64,000 nt of DNA from Streptomyces graminofaciens. Lineage in GTDB: Bacteria > Actinomycetota > Actinomycetes > Streptomycetales > Streptomycetaceae. The stretch is taken from positions 1,860,001 to 1,924,000 of the forward strand of contig NZ_AP018448.1 of NCBI RefSeq assembly GCF_030294945.1, in the 5' to 3' direction. The notes beneath the pieces were generated by a model. That model worked only from the letters and a program-made list of their open reading frames with translations. It was not told where the DNA came from and made no database searches. This document shows, in pieces, positions 27,091-35,893 of this stretch (its first letter is position 1; each line of letters begins with the position of its first letter). The position numbers and the translations under genes are program-made.

Positions 27091-27401
27091 GCGCGACGAG
27101 CAGAGGCGACTGGCTGCTGTACGAGGTGTTCGTCCGCGGCAAGCGCGGCCTCAACCACGTCCATGTCGGCTCCCTGCGCGCCGCCGACGACGACATGGCC
27201 CTCCGCCACGCCCGCGACCTCTACACCCGGCGCAACGAGGGGGTGAGCATCTGGGCCGTGCGCTCGGACACCATCGCCGCCTCCGCACCCGACGAGAAGG
27301 ACCCCTTCTTCGCGCCCAGCGGCGACAAGGTCCACCGGCATCCCACCTTCTACGACGTCCCCGACGACGTCCCTCACATCCAGAACCTCCAGGGACATTG
27401 A
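27087..27401 (+). CDS. paaB: Phenylacetyl-CoA epoxidase subunit PaaB
   Basis: A 104-residue small bridging subunit. It has the full PaaB signature: [43 protein letters not shown], and the end [14 protein letters not shown]. It joins PaaA-PaaC heterodimers in the multicomponent epoxidase. It sits in an ATGA overlap behind paaA and 10 nt before paaC, and shows no sign of damage. Confidence 0.95.
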   Translation: MSATSRGDWLLYEVFVRGKRGLNHVHVGSLRAADDDMALRHARDLYTRRNEGVSIWAVRSDTIAASAPDEKDPFFAPSGDKVHRHPTFYDVPDDVPHIQNLQGH

Positions 27402-27411
27402 GGAGCAGCGC

Positions 27412-28278
27412 ATGACCGACGAGGAGCTGTACGTCGACGGCGACAGCGCGCGCTGGGCGTTCGGCACCGGGTTCACCGACCCGCTGCACGGTGTCGACCA
27501 GTCGGTTCCCGAGGGTGTCGACGCGGAAGGCCTGGCCGCCTGCTGTCTGGCGCTCGGTGACGACGCCCTGGTGTCCGCGCAGCGGCTGGCCGAATGGTGC
27601 ACCCGCGCACCGGAGTTGGAGGAGGAGCTGGCGCTGGCCAACATCGGCCTCGACCTCCTCGGCCAGGCCCGCCTGCTGTACGCCAGGGCCGGCCGGGCCG
27701 ACGGCACGGGCCGCGGCGAGGACGCGTACGCCTACTTCCGTGCCCCGGAGGACTTCCGCAACGTACGCCTCGCCGAACTGCCGGGCGGTGACTTCGCGTT
27801 CACCGTCGCCCGCCTGTTGGTGCTGTCCGTCTGGCGGCTGGCCGTGTGCGAGGCGCTCACCGCGGCCCCCGACCCGGTGCTGTCCGCGATCGCCGCGAAG
27901 AGCGCCAAGGAGCTGGCCTACCACCGCCGTTACGCCGCCGAGTGGACGGTACGGCTCGGTGACGGCACCGCCGAGTCCGCCGGACGGGTGCGGGCCGCGT
28001 GGGCCACCCTCGCCCCCTGGCTGGGCGAGTTGCTGACGGACCGGACGGCGGAGCTCCTCGGCGGGGATCCGGCCGCCGTGGCCACGCGGACCCGGCTGGA
28101 GCTGTTCCACGTGCTGACCGATGCCGGGCTCAACCCGTCCGACGACCTGACCCCGCTCGACGCACCGACGTCCTCGGTCCCCGGCTCCGGCAGGGACGGC
28201 GAACACACCTCGCATCTGGCACCGCTCCTCGCCGAACTGCAGAGCGTCGCCCGCGCCCACCCGGACGCGTCGTGGTGA
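27412..28278 (+). CDS. paaC: Phenylacetyl-CoA epoxidase structural subunit PaaC
   Basis: A 288-residue ferritin-like scaffold subunit. LANIGLDLLGQARLLYARAG and EDAYAYFRAPEDFRNVRLAE near the N-terminal third, and AKSAKELAYHRRYAAEWTVRLGDGT in the middle, are typical. PaaC stabilises PaaA and carries no metal. AGGAGCAGCGC precedes the ATG. The frame is intact to its TGA, which overlaps a GTG that would be the ancestral paaD start. Confidence 0.93.
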   Translation: MTDEELYVDGDSARWAFGTGFTDPLHGVDQSVPEGVDAEGLAACCLALGDDALVSAQRLAEWCTRAPELEEELALANIGLDLLGQARLLYARAGRADGTGRGEDAYAYFRAPEDFRNVRLAELPGGDFAFTVARLLVLSVWRLAVCEALTAAPDPVLSAIAAKSAKELAYHRRYAAEWTVRLGDGTAESAGRVRAAWATLAPWLGELLTDRTAELLGGDPAAVATRTRLELFHVLTDAGLNPSDDLTPLDAPTSSVPGSGRDGEHTSHLAPLLAELQSVARAHPDASW

Positions 28279-28828
28279 CAGCGCAGCTGAGCGAGCCGGG
28301 CACCACGAAGAACGGGCGGAACGGTCGGAACGGGCGTGGCGGATCGCCGCCGAGGTCCGCGACCCCGAGCTGCCGATGCTGACGCTCGCCGACCTCGGGG
28401 TGCTGCACGGTGTCGAGGTGACGCCGGACGGAACCGTCGTCGCCCGGCTCACCCCGACGTACTCGGGCTGCCCCGCCGTGGCCGAGATACGTGCCGAGGT
28501 GGCCACCCGGCTGCGGGCCGCCGGCTCCGCCGACGTACGGGTGGTCACGGTGCTCGAACCGCCGTGGACCACCGACCGGATCACCGACGAAGGCCGCCGC
28601 GAACTGGCGGAGCACGGCGTCGCGCCGCCGGGCCCACGACGCGCGCCGGGCCCCGCAGCGGGCCGCACATGGCTGAGCCTGACAACCACGTCGACCGACG
28701 TTCCCTGCCCTCTCTGCGCCTCCGTCGACACGGAGGAGATCTCGCACTTCGCCGCCACCGCCTGCACGGCGCTCCCGCGCTGCCGCACCTGTCTGGAGCC
28801 GTTCCCCCACGTCAAGGACCTGCCACGA
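28275..28828 (+). pseudogene. paaD: paaD (Fe-S assembly protein for PaaABCE), frameshifted
   Basis: The expected start is GTG 28275, overlapping the paaC stop. That frame closes at 28380, but the conserved PaaD sequence (RIAAEVRDPELPMLTLADLGVLHGV) continues in another frame that has no start codon of its own until ATG 28376. The shift lies in or near three 9-bp repeats (28311-28337). The rest is good, including VARLTPTYSGCPAV and the C-terminal Cys cluster CPLC, TACTALPRCRTC. The natural stop is also lost: codon 28826-28828 is CGA where TGA would end PaaD. A sequencing error in the repeat tract cannot be ruled out. Confidence 0.8.
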
Positions 28829-29111
28829 CCGTTTCCCCCACCCCGTCCCCCGTTCGGTCCCGCCACCGTCCGGCGTTCCACGCGCTGCGCGTGGCCGCCG
28901 TGGAACCGCTGTGCGCCGATGCCTCGGCCCTCACCCTGGAGGTCCCCGACCGCCTGGCCGACGAGTTCGCGTTCCGGCCGGGTCGGTGCCTCACCGTGTG
29001 CCGCGAGATCGACGGTCGCGACGAGCGGCGCTCGTACTCGACCTGCTCACCGGCCGGTAGGGCGCCGCGCATCGGCGTCGCGTGGTACCGGGCGGGTTGT
29101 TCTCTTCATAG
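28825..29111 (+). pseudogene. paaE: paaE (epoxidase reductase), N-terminal remnant
   Basis: The remnant encodes FHALRVAAVEPLCADASALT, ..FRPGRCLTVCREIDGRDERRSYSTCSPA, the flavin-binding start of PaaE. It shows three lesions. The start is ACG at 28825 where an ATGA overlap with paaD would be expected. A single-base loss near 29079 shifts the frame; restoring it reads IGVRVVPGGLFSS. A TAG then ends the frame at 29109-29111 and homology stops. The NAD-binding and ferredoxin domains are absent, so the local epoxidase has no cognate reductase here. Confidence 0.85.
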
Positions 29112-30782
29112 ACCGTGTTCGTCCATGCGGCGCAGCAGGTTCCGCTTGCGTTTCTGGGTGGTGCGCAGAGCGGTGACGTACGCCGTGAACTCATCGGGTG
29201 TGCCCAGACGGTGGTGGCAGTCGCGCATGCTCTGCAGCAGGCCTACCAGCCGCACGTAGACCGTCTCGCCGGTCTGCCGGGTCAGTGGCTCGGCCAGGCG
29301 CAGGTAGACGCCGAGCGAATCGGCTGGGCGGGAGGCACGCGCCAGGTCGGCCAGGGTGAGCCACTGTCCGTCGTGGGCGCCGGTTTCCGTGGCCGCCTGC
29401 CACGCGGCGTCGACATCCTTGTCGTCGAGCAGGGCGTCGACCAGGACCGGGCCGCCGCCGTACCCGCCCACTTGCCGCCGCTCGGCGTCGGCACGCAGCA
29501 GGGCCAGTGCCCCTTCCCGCTCTGTCGACCAGCGGTCGGCGGCATGCGCGGCGGCACGCAGCTGCCGGTACGTGAGCAGGGAGCGGCGGGCAGCGAAGTG
29601 GTCACGGCGCACGGCGACGGCATCGGACAGCCGGTCCGCCTGGGCATGGCGCTCGCACAGATAGTCGACGAGGGCCGTGTCGACGGCGGCGAGGTCCCCG
29701 GTTTCCCGGATTCCGCGCTCCGCCCAGCGCAGAGCTTCGTCGGGGCGTCGGGCGGTGTCCAGTTCGCGGGCGATGACCAGGTGCGTGTGGCCGTTGGGGG
29801 CGAGGTCGGCCGCGTGCACGGCAACGACCGTGTCGATGTCGCCGCCTGCCTTGGCCAGACGTTCCATCAGGTATTTCTCGGCCCAGCCAGTGCGATTGCC
29901 CCGCCATGCCTCGATCGCCAGCTCCCGCAGGACGGCCATCCCCCGTTCGCCGAGGACGTCCTCGTAGTCGAGTGGATCGATGCCGGTGAGGTCGTCGAGG
30001 TCGCCGAGCATGTGGCCGACCAGCCACTGGCTGAGCTCCTCCGGGTCGGGGCGCTCCGCGCGGCAGGCGTCGAGATGGGCGTCGGCGAGGGCGGAACCGA
30101 TCTGTCCGAGCCATCCGTCGGAGTCGTCGACACTCTCGCCGGCCTCGGCCAGCAGCTTCATCGCCTCCCGCGCCAGGGTGATCGCGTCTGCGGCCCGGCC
30201 CGAGCCGGTGAGCGCGCCGATCGCGGACACCGCCTGCCGCGCCTGGTCTGCGTAGGCACGGGCGTCGGAGTACTCGACGTACCCGTACTGCGCGAACGGG
30301 CCGATGTCGAACAGCTCGCGGATGCGGGCCCGGACCCCGGCGAGGTCGCCGCGGGCACTCGCGGCCCGCAGCTCCATACGGCGCCGCAACTGCCGGTCCT
30401 CACCGATCTGTTCCCGCACCAGGGCGAGCAACTCGTCCTTGGTCAGGGTGGACAGCCAGGCGTCGAGACCGTGTGCACGGTCCCGGGCCGACTTCCGCTG
30501 TCGCGGCAGGTTCTCCCGCTGGGCGAGCACGGTCAGGCCGACGGCGACCAGGTGCTTGCAGAAGTGGCCTTCCTGCCCGTAGGGGCAGTCGCACTCGCCG
30601 GACAGCCCGCCAGGCCCGTCCAGCGTCAGCTCGACCTCGTACCGCTCCGTGCCGTGGACGGTGGCGGTGACCCAGCCGTCGCCGATCTCGACCCCGGACA
30701 CCGCGTCGAGGTATCCGAGCCCGCGCTCGAATGAACGAACCCCGGACAGACTCTTCAGGTTCGCTTTGGTGAGACCGCCCAT
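29106..30782 (-). CDS. SWIM zinc-finger protein
   Basis: A 558-residue protein with an N-terminal SWIM finger (Cys64-x-Cys66, Cys75-x-His77 in ECDCPYGQEGHFCKH), followed by a long helical, TPR-like region rich in Ala, Arg, Leu and Asp. SWIM domains bind DNA or protein; the precise function of this bacterial family is unknown. ATG 30782 follows GGAG by 6 nt and begins the conserved MGGLTKANLKSL; longer upstream readings have no support. Its last codons lie on the breakpoint that truncates paaE. Confidence 0.85.
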   Translation of the reverse strand: MGGLTKANLKSLSGVRSFERGLGYLDAVSGVEIGDGWVTATVHGTERYEVELTLDGPGGLSGECDCPYGQEGHFCKHLVAVGLTVLAQRENLPRQRKSARDRAHGLDAWLSTLTKDELLALVREQIGEDRQLRRRMELRAASARGDLAGVRARIRELFDIGPFAQYGYVEYSDARAYADQARQAVSAIGALTGSGRAADAITLAREAMKLLAEAGESVDDSDGWLGQIGSALADAHLDACRAERPDPEELSQWLVGHMLGDLDDLTGIDPLDYEDVLGERGMAVLRELAIEAWRGNRTGWAEKYLMERLAKAGGDIDTVVAVHAADLAPNGHTHLVIARELDTARRPDEALRWAERGIRETGDLAAVDTALVDYLCERHAQADRLSDAVAVRRDHFAARRSLLTYRQLRAAAHAADRWSTEREGALALLRADAERRQVGGYGGGPVLVDALLDDKDVDAAWQAATETGAHDGQWLTLADLARASRPADSLGVYLRLAEPLTRQTGETVYVRLVGLLQSMRDCHHRLGTPDEFTAYVTALRTTQKRKRNLLRRMDEHGL

Positions 30783-31076
30783 GGTCACTCCGTCTTGCTT
30801 CGGTCGTGCACTTGACGTGGCGTCAGCGTAGTGGGGCGCCGTCGAGTCTGTCGCGATCTTCGGGTTCTGCCGGGAACGACTGCTGGGCGTGACGCGTCCG
30901 GTGCGCGGCCGGGCGAGTCGACCGGCACGGCGTCCCTCTCGCTGCGCATGTGCGCGACTCGTGCAGGAGCTGTCGACCATGCGGATCCGGACACGTCGCG
31001 GCCGTTGCGGCCGGAGCAGCTGTACTCCTGAGTCGACGCGGACGCGCAGACCGCCCGGGCGTAGGCTTCGGTCAGC

Positions 31077-33233
31077 ATGGACACGGCGGGGGCGGAGCAC
31101 ATGACGGCTGAGTCAACACAGAGGTGGGGGTCGACCCTCGATTCGGTCGTGGTGTACGCGCGGGGCGCGGTCTGCCGCCGCCTGGCCCGTGGCATCGTGC
31201 CGCCCGACGGCCGGGTACGGGTGACGGGACTGCCCCGCTCGCTGGACCCGGGCTCGCTGCGGGCCCGTGTCCTGGGCGCCCCCGGGGTGCGTGTCACCGA
31301 GGCCCGGGTGGACGTCGAGGCCGAGCCGCTCGGCACGGGCACGTCCAACGAGTTGCGGCGCGAGGTCGAGCGCCTGGGCGACGAGTACGCGGCGGCGCGG
31401 GGACGCCGGGACCGGCAGCTGAGCCTGATCGAGGAGGTCAGGGCTCTCCACCCGGTCCCGCCTCCCCGCAGGCGCGAGGACCCGCACCGCCGCACCCCGG
31501 TCGACGCCTGGCTGGAACTCGCCGACTTCGTCGACGAGCGCCTGACGGGTCTGCACAGCCGCCTCGTCGAGCTGGAGGAGGCGCTGCGCAACGTCGAGCA
31601 CGAGCTCACCGTCGCCACCGACAGGCTCGCCCGAGCCTCCACCGACGTACCGTCAGCGCATGTGGAGACCACGGTCTGCGCGGTCCTGACCCTCGACGGC
31701 GCCGGCGACGCCGAGCCGGAAGTGGAGCTGGAGTACGGGGTGCCGGGCGCCGTCTGGGTACCGACCTACCGTCTCACGCACCGTCAGGGCGACGGCACCG
31801 GCCGTCTGGTGCTGCGTGCCTCGGTCGCCCAGCGGACCGGCGAGGACTGGACCGGCGTGCGTATCGCCCTGGCCACCGCCGATCTTCGGCGCCGCACCGA
31901 CCTGCCGAGGCTCCGCTCGATCCGGCTCGGACGCCGTCAGCCCGCCCCCGCGCCCTCCGGCTGGCGCGAGCCTCCGGCCGGGCTCGCCGACCTGTTCACC
32001 GGGTACGAGGCAGCCGGCCCCCGCCCTGCCACGACCACCGCACCCGCGGCGGTCGTGGTCGGCTCCGCGTCCGTGGGTGCCACAGGCGTCTTCGCGCCCG
32101 TGGCCTTCGCGGCCGGCTCCGCGTCCGGTCCCGTTCCGCCACCGCCACCTCCCCCGCCGCCGGCACCGCAGGCCTACGGCGGTCCACCGGCCGCGGTCCC
32201 GGTGCCCGGCGGCGCGTACGGCCCCTCCCCGAAGTCGTTCGGCGGCGAGATGGCCGACCTCGCGCAACCGGCCCCCTCGCGACCGGCAGGCCTGCCGCGG
32301 ACCGGCGGCAGCTCCTTCGCGGGTGCCCCCGCCCCCATGGCGCCCGCGGCTCCGGGCCGGGCCGCACCGCCACCCCCTCCGGCACCGGTGGCCGGTCCAC
32401 CGCAGCCGAGCGGCGCCGAGCTCGACTACGCCACCCTCGTCCTGTGCGGCCCCGACGAACAGGACGGTCGCAGAGGCCGGCTGTTTCCCGGCTCCCCCTT
32501 CGACCCGGTGGCGGCCGAGTACCGCCGTCGCGCCGAAGCGGTGGCCGCGCTGCCGCTGCCCGGACAGGCCGTGCGGCCCCGCGAGTCGGCGGGTTCCTTC
32601 GACCACCGCTTCGATGCCACCGCCCGCGCCGACATTCCGTCGGACGGCACCTGGCACACCGTCACCGTCGGCGAGATCCCGGTCGGCCTGCGCACCGAGT
32701 ACCTCTGTGTGCCGGCCGTGGAGCAGACCGTGTACGCGACGTTGGTGCTCTCCAACGCGACCGACCAGGCACTGCTGGCCGGGCCGGTGGAGGTCACCGT
32801 CGACGACGACTTCCTGCTGACGGCCGCACTGCCCACGCTCGCCCCCGGCGGTGTCCGCCGGGTGGGGCTCGGGCCGGCCGAGGGCATCCGGGTCACCCGT
32901 CGTACGAACCTGCACGAGTCGACCTCGGGCCTGCGCAACAACACCACCGTGCTCGACCACCGCGTCCACGTGGAGCTGGCCAACCGGCTCGCGAGGCCCG
33001 TCACCGTCGAGGTCCGCGAGCGGGTGCCGGTCACCTCGGAACCGGGCGTCCGGATCGATGAACGAGCCGACTGGGCGACACCCGAGGAAGGCACGGGGCC
33101 CGATCGCCACGCGCCGGGCACCCGCGTCTGGCGACTGGACCTGCCCGCTGGCGCCACCGCCGCCCTCGACGGCGGCTACGAGATCCGCATCCCGACCGGC
33201 AAGGCCCTGGCCGGCGGCAACCGCAGGAGCTGA
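31077..33233 (+). CDS. DUF4139-domain protein (MuiA-like), with Pro-rich insert
   Basis: A 718-residue protein. Residues ~20-115 form the DUF4140-type N-terminal domain (VVVYARGAVCRRLARG), followed by a coiled-coil (LVELEEALRNVEHELTVA) and a DUF4139 beta domain (PGAVWVPTYRL, QRTGEDWTGVRIALATAD). A ~150-residue Pro/Ala/Gly-rich insert (PPPPPPPPPAP and similar) splits the C-terminal domain, which resumes with SFDHRFDATARADIPSDG. No signal peptide is seen. ATG 31077 or 31101 could be used; the latter has GGAG close by. It pairs with the next gene. The role of this family in bacteria is unknown. Confidence 0.85.
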   Translation: MDTAGAEHMTAESTQRWGSTLDSVVVYARGAVCRRLARGIVPPDGRVRVTGLPRSLDPGSLRARVLGAPGVRVTEARVDVEAEPLGTGTSNELRREVERLGDEYAAARGRRDRQLSLIEEVRALHPVPPPRRREDPHRRTPVDAWLELADFVDERLTGLHSRLVELEEALRNVEHELTVATDRLARASTDVPSAHVETTVCAVLTLDGAGDAEPEVELEYGVPGAVWVPTYRLTHRQGDGTGRLVLRASVAQRTGEDWTGVRIALATADLRRRTDLPRLRSIRLGRRQPAPAPSGWREPPAGLADLFTGYEAAGPRPATTTAPAAVVVGSASVGATGVFAPVAFAAGSASGPVPPPPPPPPPAPQAYGGPPAAVPVPGGAYGPSPKSFGGEMADLAQPAPSRPAGLPRTGGSSFAGAPAPMAPAAPGRAAPPPPPAPVAGPPQPSGAELDYATLVLCGPDEQDGRRGRLFPGSPFDPVAAEYRRRAEAVAALPLPGQAVRPRESAGSFDHRFDATARADIPSDGTWHTVTVGEIPVGLRTEYLCVPAVEQTVYATLVLSNATDQALLAGPVEVTVDDDFLLTAALPTLAPGGVRRVGLGPAEGIRVTRRTNLHESTSGLRNNTTVLDHRVHVELANRLARPVTVEVRERVPVTSEPGVRIDERADWATPEEGTGPDRHAPGTRVWRLDLPAGATAALDGGYEIRIPTGKALAGGNRRS

Positions 33234-33241
33234 CACACGCC

Positions 33242-34804
33242 ATGTCCACGGTCCCGAAGCCGATCGCCCTCCCCGTCACCGCCGTCACGTGCCTCGAGGA
33301 TCGCGCCCACGTCGAGCGCGCCACCGTGCTCGACCTGGAGGCGGGGGTCCAGCGGCTGCGTCTCGGGCCGGTCAGTGCACTGGCCGTCGACCGTACCCTC
33401 CATGCCGAGCTCAGCGCCGATCATCCCGCGACCGTGCTCGACGTGCGGATCGCCCGCAGCTGGACGCCGCGCGGGCCGCTGCCGTCCACCGACGACGACT
33501 CCGCCCTGCGCCGTCGTACACACGCCCTAGAAGAGGAGCGGCTGGCTCTCGGGCAGCGACGCGACCGTCTGCATGCCCGCCTCGACCTGCTCGGCCGTCT
33601 CGCCGCCGATCTGCTGCGGGAGATCGGCGAAGGCGCCGGCTCCGGGGAGAGCGAACGGTCCCGCTGGGCCCGCGAACTGGACCGGGTGGACGACGAGCGC
33701 GACGCGCACGGCGAGCAGCTCCGCACCGTGGAGGCGCGGCTGGCCGCGCTCGCTGCCGAACTCGACGAAGCCCAGCGGGCCCTGGACCTCTCCGAGGAGG
33801 AGCCCGCCGAGCTGGTCGGCCTTGTCGAGTTGACCGTGGAGTCCGCGGCCGCCGGGCCGGTCGGGCTGCGCCTGAGCCACCTCACGCCGTGCGCGCTGTG
33901 GCGGCCCGCCTACCGTGCCGTGCTCGACGGGGACTCACTGACGCTGGAGACCGATGCGATGGTCTGGCAGCGCACCGGCGAGGACTGGTCGGACGTACGG
34001 CTGACCTTGTCGACGGCCCGCTCGGCGCTGGCCGGCGAGCCGCCACGGCTGGGCGAGGACCGGCTGACGCTCGAGGACCGCTCCCCTGCGGAGCGCCGCA
34101 CGGTCGACGTCGAGCTGCGCGAGGAGGAGATCGGGGACCTCGGCCCGGCCCCGGTGCTCGGCCTGCCCGGGGTGGACGACGGCGGCGAGGCGCGGGTGCT
34201 GAGATCCCCCGCGCCGGTCTCCGTGCCCTCAGACGGCCGCGCCCACCGGGTGCCGCTCTCCGTGTTCACCACGGCCGCGAGCAGCGAGTACGCCTGCTCA
34301 CCCGAGGTGTCACCGCTGGTCACCCGGGTGGTGCGGTTCGACAATCTGTCCGGCCACGCGCTGCTCGCCGGGCCCGTGGATCTGGTCCGCGGCAGCGGAT
34401 TCAGCGGCCGCGGCACGCTGGACTTCACCGCCCCCGGTGCGCCCGTCGAGCTGGCTTTCGGCAGCTGCGACGACTACAGGGTGGCCCGGCATACCGAGGA
34501 GTCCCGCGACTCCGCCGGAATCACCCAGCGGACCGTGGTCACCCGCACGGTCCGGTTGCACCTGTCCCGGTTCTCCGCCCCCGGGGAGCACGGCGAGCGG
34601 CTCGTCGTCCTTCGGGAGCGGATCCCGGTCTCCGAGGTCTCGGCGGTCGAGATACGCCTGCACAAGGATTCATGCTCCCCGCCGCCCGACGTGGTCGACG
34701 CCGAGGGCATCGCCCGCTGGGACGTCGCTCTCCCGCCCGACGGCCGTCGCACGGTCACCCTGGTCTACGAGCTGTCGGCGAGCGCCAAGGTCACCGGGCT
34801 CTGA
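33242..34804 (+). CDS. DUF4139-domain protein, second paralogue
   Basis: A 520-residue protein with the same plan as its upstream neighbour but without the Pro-rich insert: N-terminal domain (AVTCLEDRAHVERATVL), a long Arg/Leu/Glu coiled-coil (residues ~85-175), then the DUF4139 region (CALWRPAYRAVL, QRTGEDWSDVRLTLSTAR, VTRVVRFDNLSGHALLAGPV). It starts 8 nt after the first gene, so the two are almost certainly made together and may form a hetero-oligomer through their coiled coils (inference). Confidence 0.85.
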   Translation: MSTVPKPIALPVTAVTCLEDRAHVERATVLDLEAGVQRLRLGPVSALAVDRTLHAELSADHPATVLDVRIARSWTPRGPLPSTDDDSALRRRTHALEEERLALGQRRDRLHARLDLLGRLAADLLREIGEGAGSGESERSRWARELDRVDDERDAHGEQLRTVEARLAALAAELDEAQRALDLSEEEPAELVGLVELTVESAAAGPVGLRLSHLTPCALWRPAYRAVLDGDSLTLETDAMVWQRTGEDWSDVRLTLSTARSALAGEPPRLGEDRLTLEDRSPAERRTVDVELREEEIGDLGPAPVLGLPGVDDGGEARVLRSPAPVSVPSDGRAHRVPLSVFTTAASSEYACSPEVSPLVTRVVRFDNLSGHALLAGPVDLVRGSGFSGRGTLDFTAPGAPVELAFGSCDDYRVARHTEESRDSAGITQRTVVTRTVRLHLSRFSAPGEHGERLVVLRERIPVSEVSAVEIRLHKDSCSPPPDVVDAEGIARWDVALPPDGRRTVTLVYELSASAKVTGL

Positions 34805-35151
34805 GCGCCGCCTCCCTGTTCCTCGGCGGCCGGGACGCGCCGGTCGGGCCGCTGGTTCAGCCGGCGGCTCAGCTACCCGGACCGCACGATCACTGCGAGC
34901 GCGGCGAGGCAGAGCCCACTCACCCGCCGCTTCTCGCGTTCTCACGCTTCTCGCCGCGCGCACTGCGTCCGCGCCTGTCGGACCGAGATGCGGACCATCC
35001 GTTCGGGCGAGTGAGCACGCATGCGTTCGATGTCGCTGCGAAGACGGCCCGCCCCGTCGGTCGGGCGCCCGGCGGCCGGTGCTGGGAGTGGGCGTGGGCA
35101 TTGGCATGGGCGTGGGCATGCCAGGATCGGCAGGGGTCGGCTGACGGCTGG
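34805..35151. other. Gene-free interval with hexamer repeat
   Basis: This 347-bp interval between converging genes has no credible reading frame on either strand. Its only feature is a run of six GGGCRT-like hexamers at 35084-35119. Confidence 0.6.
35084..35119. repeat. Six GGGCRT-type hexamer repeats
   Basis: The units are GGGAGT, GGGCGT, GGGCAT, TGGCAT, GGGCGT and GGGCAT in a row. They lie 32 bp after the flavodoxin-like stop (minus strand) in a non-coding gap. No hairpin is formed, so it is a simple microsatellite-like tract. Confidence 0.8.
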
Positions 35152-35604
35152 TCAGCACATCAGTTGGGCCGCGACCGTCGCTCCCAATTCCCAGCACGCC
35201 TCGACGTCGGCCTTGCTCGGCTCTCCTGTCACGATGACGGCCTCGGCCTGACGTCGCCAGCCAAGGCCTGTTGTGATCGACTCGATTCCCCGTACCGCCC
35301 CGGTGACGTCACTACCGCCGTGCACGTAGTAGCCGAAGGGCCGACCTCGCGCAGCATCCAGACAGGGGTAGTAGACCTGGTCGAAGAAGTGCTTGAGGGC
35401 GCCGGACATGTAGCCGAGATTCGCGGGGGTACCGAGCACATACCCGTCGGCGGCGAGCACGTCGGACACCGTGGCGGACAGCGCCGGCCGCCGCACGATC
35501 CGGACGTTCTCGATCTCCGGCGCCTTCGCGCCCGAGACGACGGCTTCGAACATCGCCTGACAGTTGGGCGACGGCGTGTGATGGACGATCAGCAAAGTGG
35601 CCAC
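35152..35604 (-). CDS. Flavodoxin-like / NAD(P)H reductase family protein
   Basis: A 150-residue flavodoxin-fold protein. LLIVHHTPSPNCQAMFEAVVSGA at the N-terminus is the FMN phosphate-binding loop, GYVLGTPANLGYMSGALKHFFDQVYY the isoalloxazine-binding region, and GRPFGYYVHGGSD the third loop. It probably binds FMN and carries out a two-electron reduction of a quinone, azo compound or similar. GTG 35604 is the only start that keeps the first strand intact. It is monocistronic. Confidence 0.82.
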   Translation of the reverse strand: MATLLIVHHTPSPNCQAMFEAVVSGAKAPEIENVRIVRRPALSATVSDVLAADGYVLGTPANLGYMSGALKHFFDQVYYPCLDAARGRPFGYYVHGGSDVTGAVRGIESITTGLGWRRQAEAVIVTGEPSKADVEACWELGATVAAQLMC

Positions 35605-35893
35605 GCCCCGAACCTTGCCCCGGCGTTCCTGCCGACCGCAAGAAACACAGCGGCAGCCCTCCCAAGGCCCGCTGCCCGCGAGCACGTCATCGCGCTCGCG
35701 GGGCCGTCCCGTTCGTCGGCCCACAACCGGGCGCGACGGCCTGTTGAGCGGCGGAAAGACTGTCCGACCGGACGCAGTCGAGGGAGGCGGAGCGTGCCGT
35801 CTGAGCCTTGGTGGCGCTTGGCCGCCCGGCAGTTGAGTCCGGTCTCGCCGAGAGCGTCGATGATGCTGTGCCCTGGGGTGGGCCGGAAGGTGA

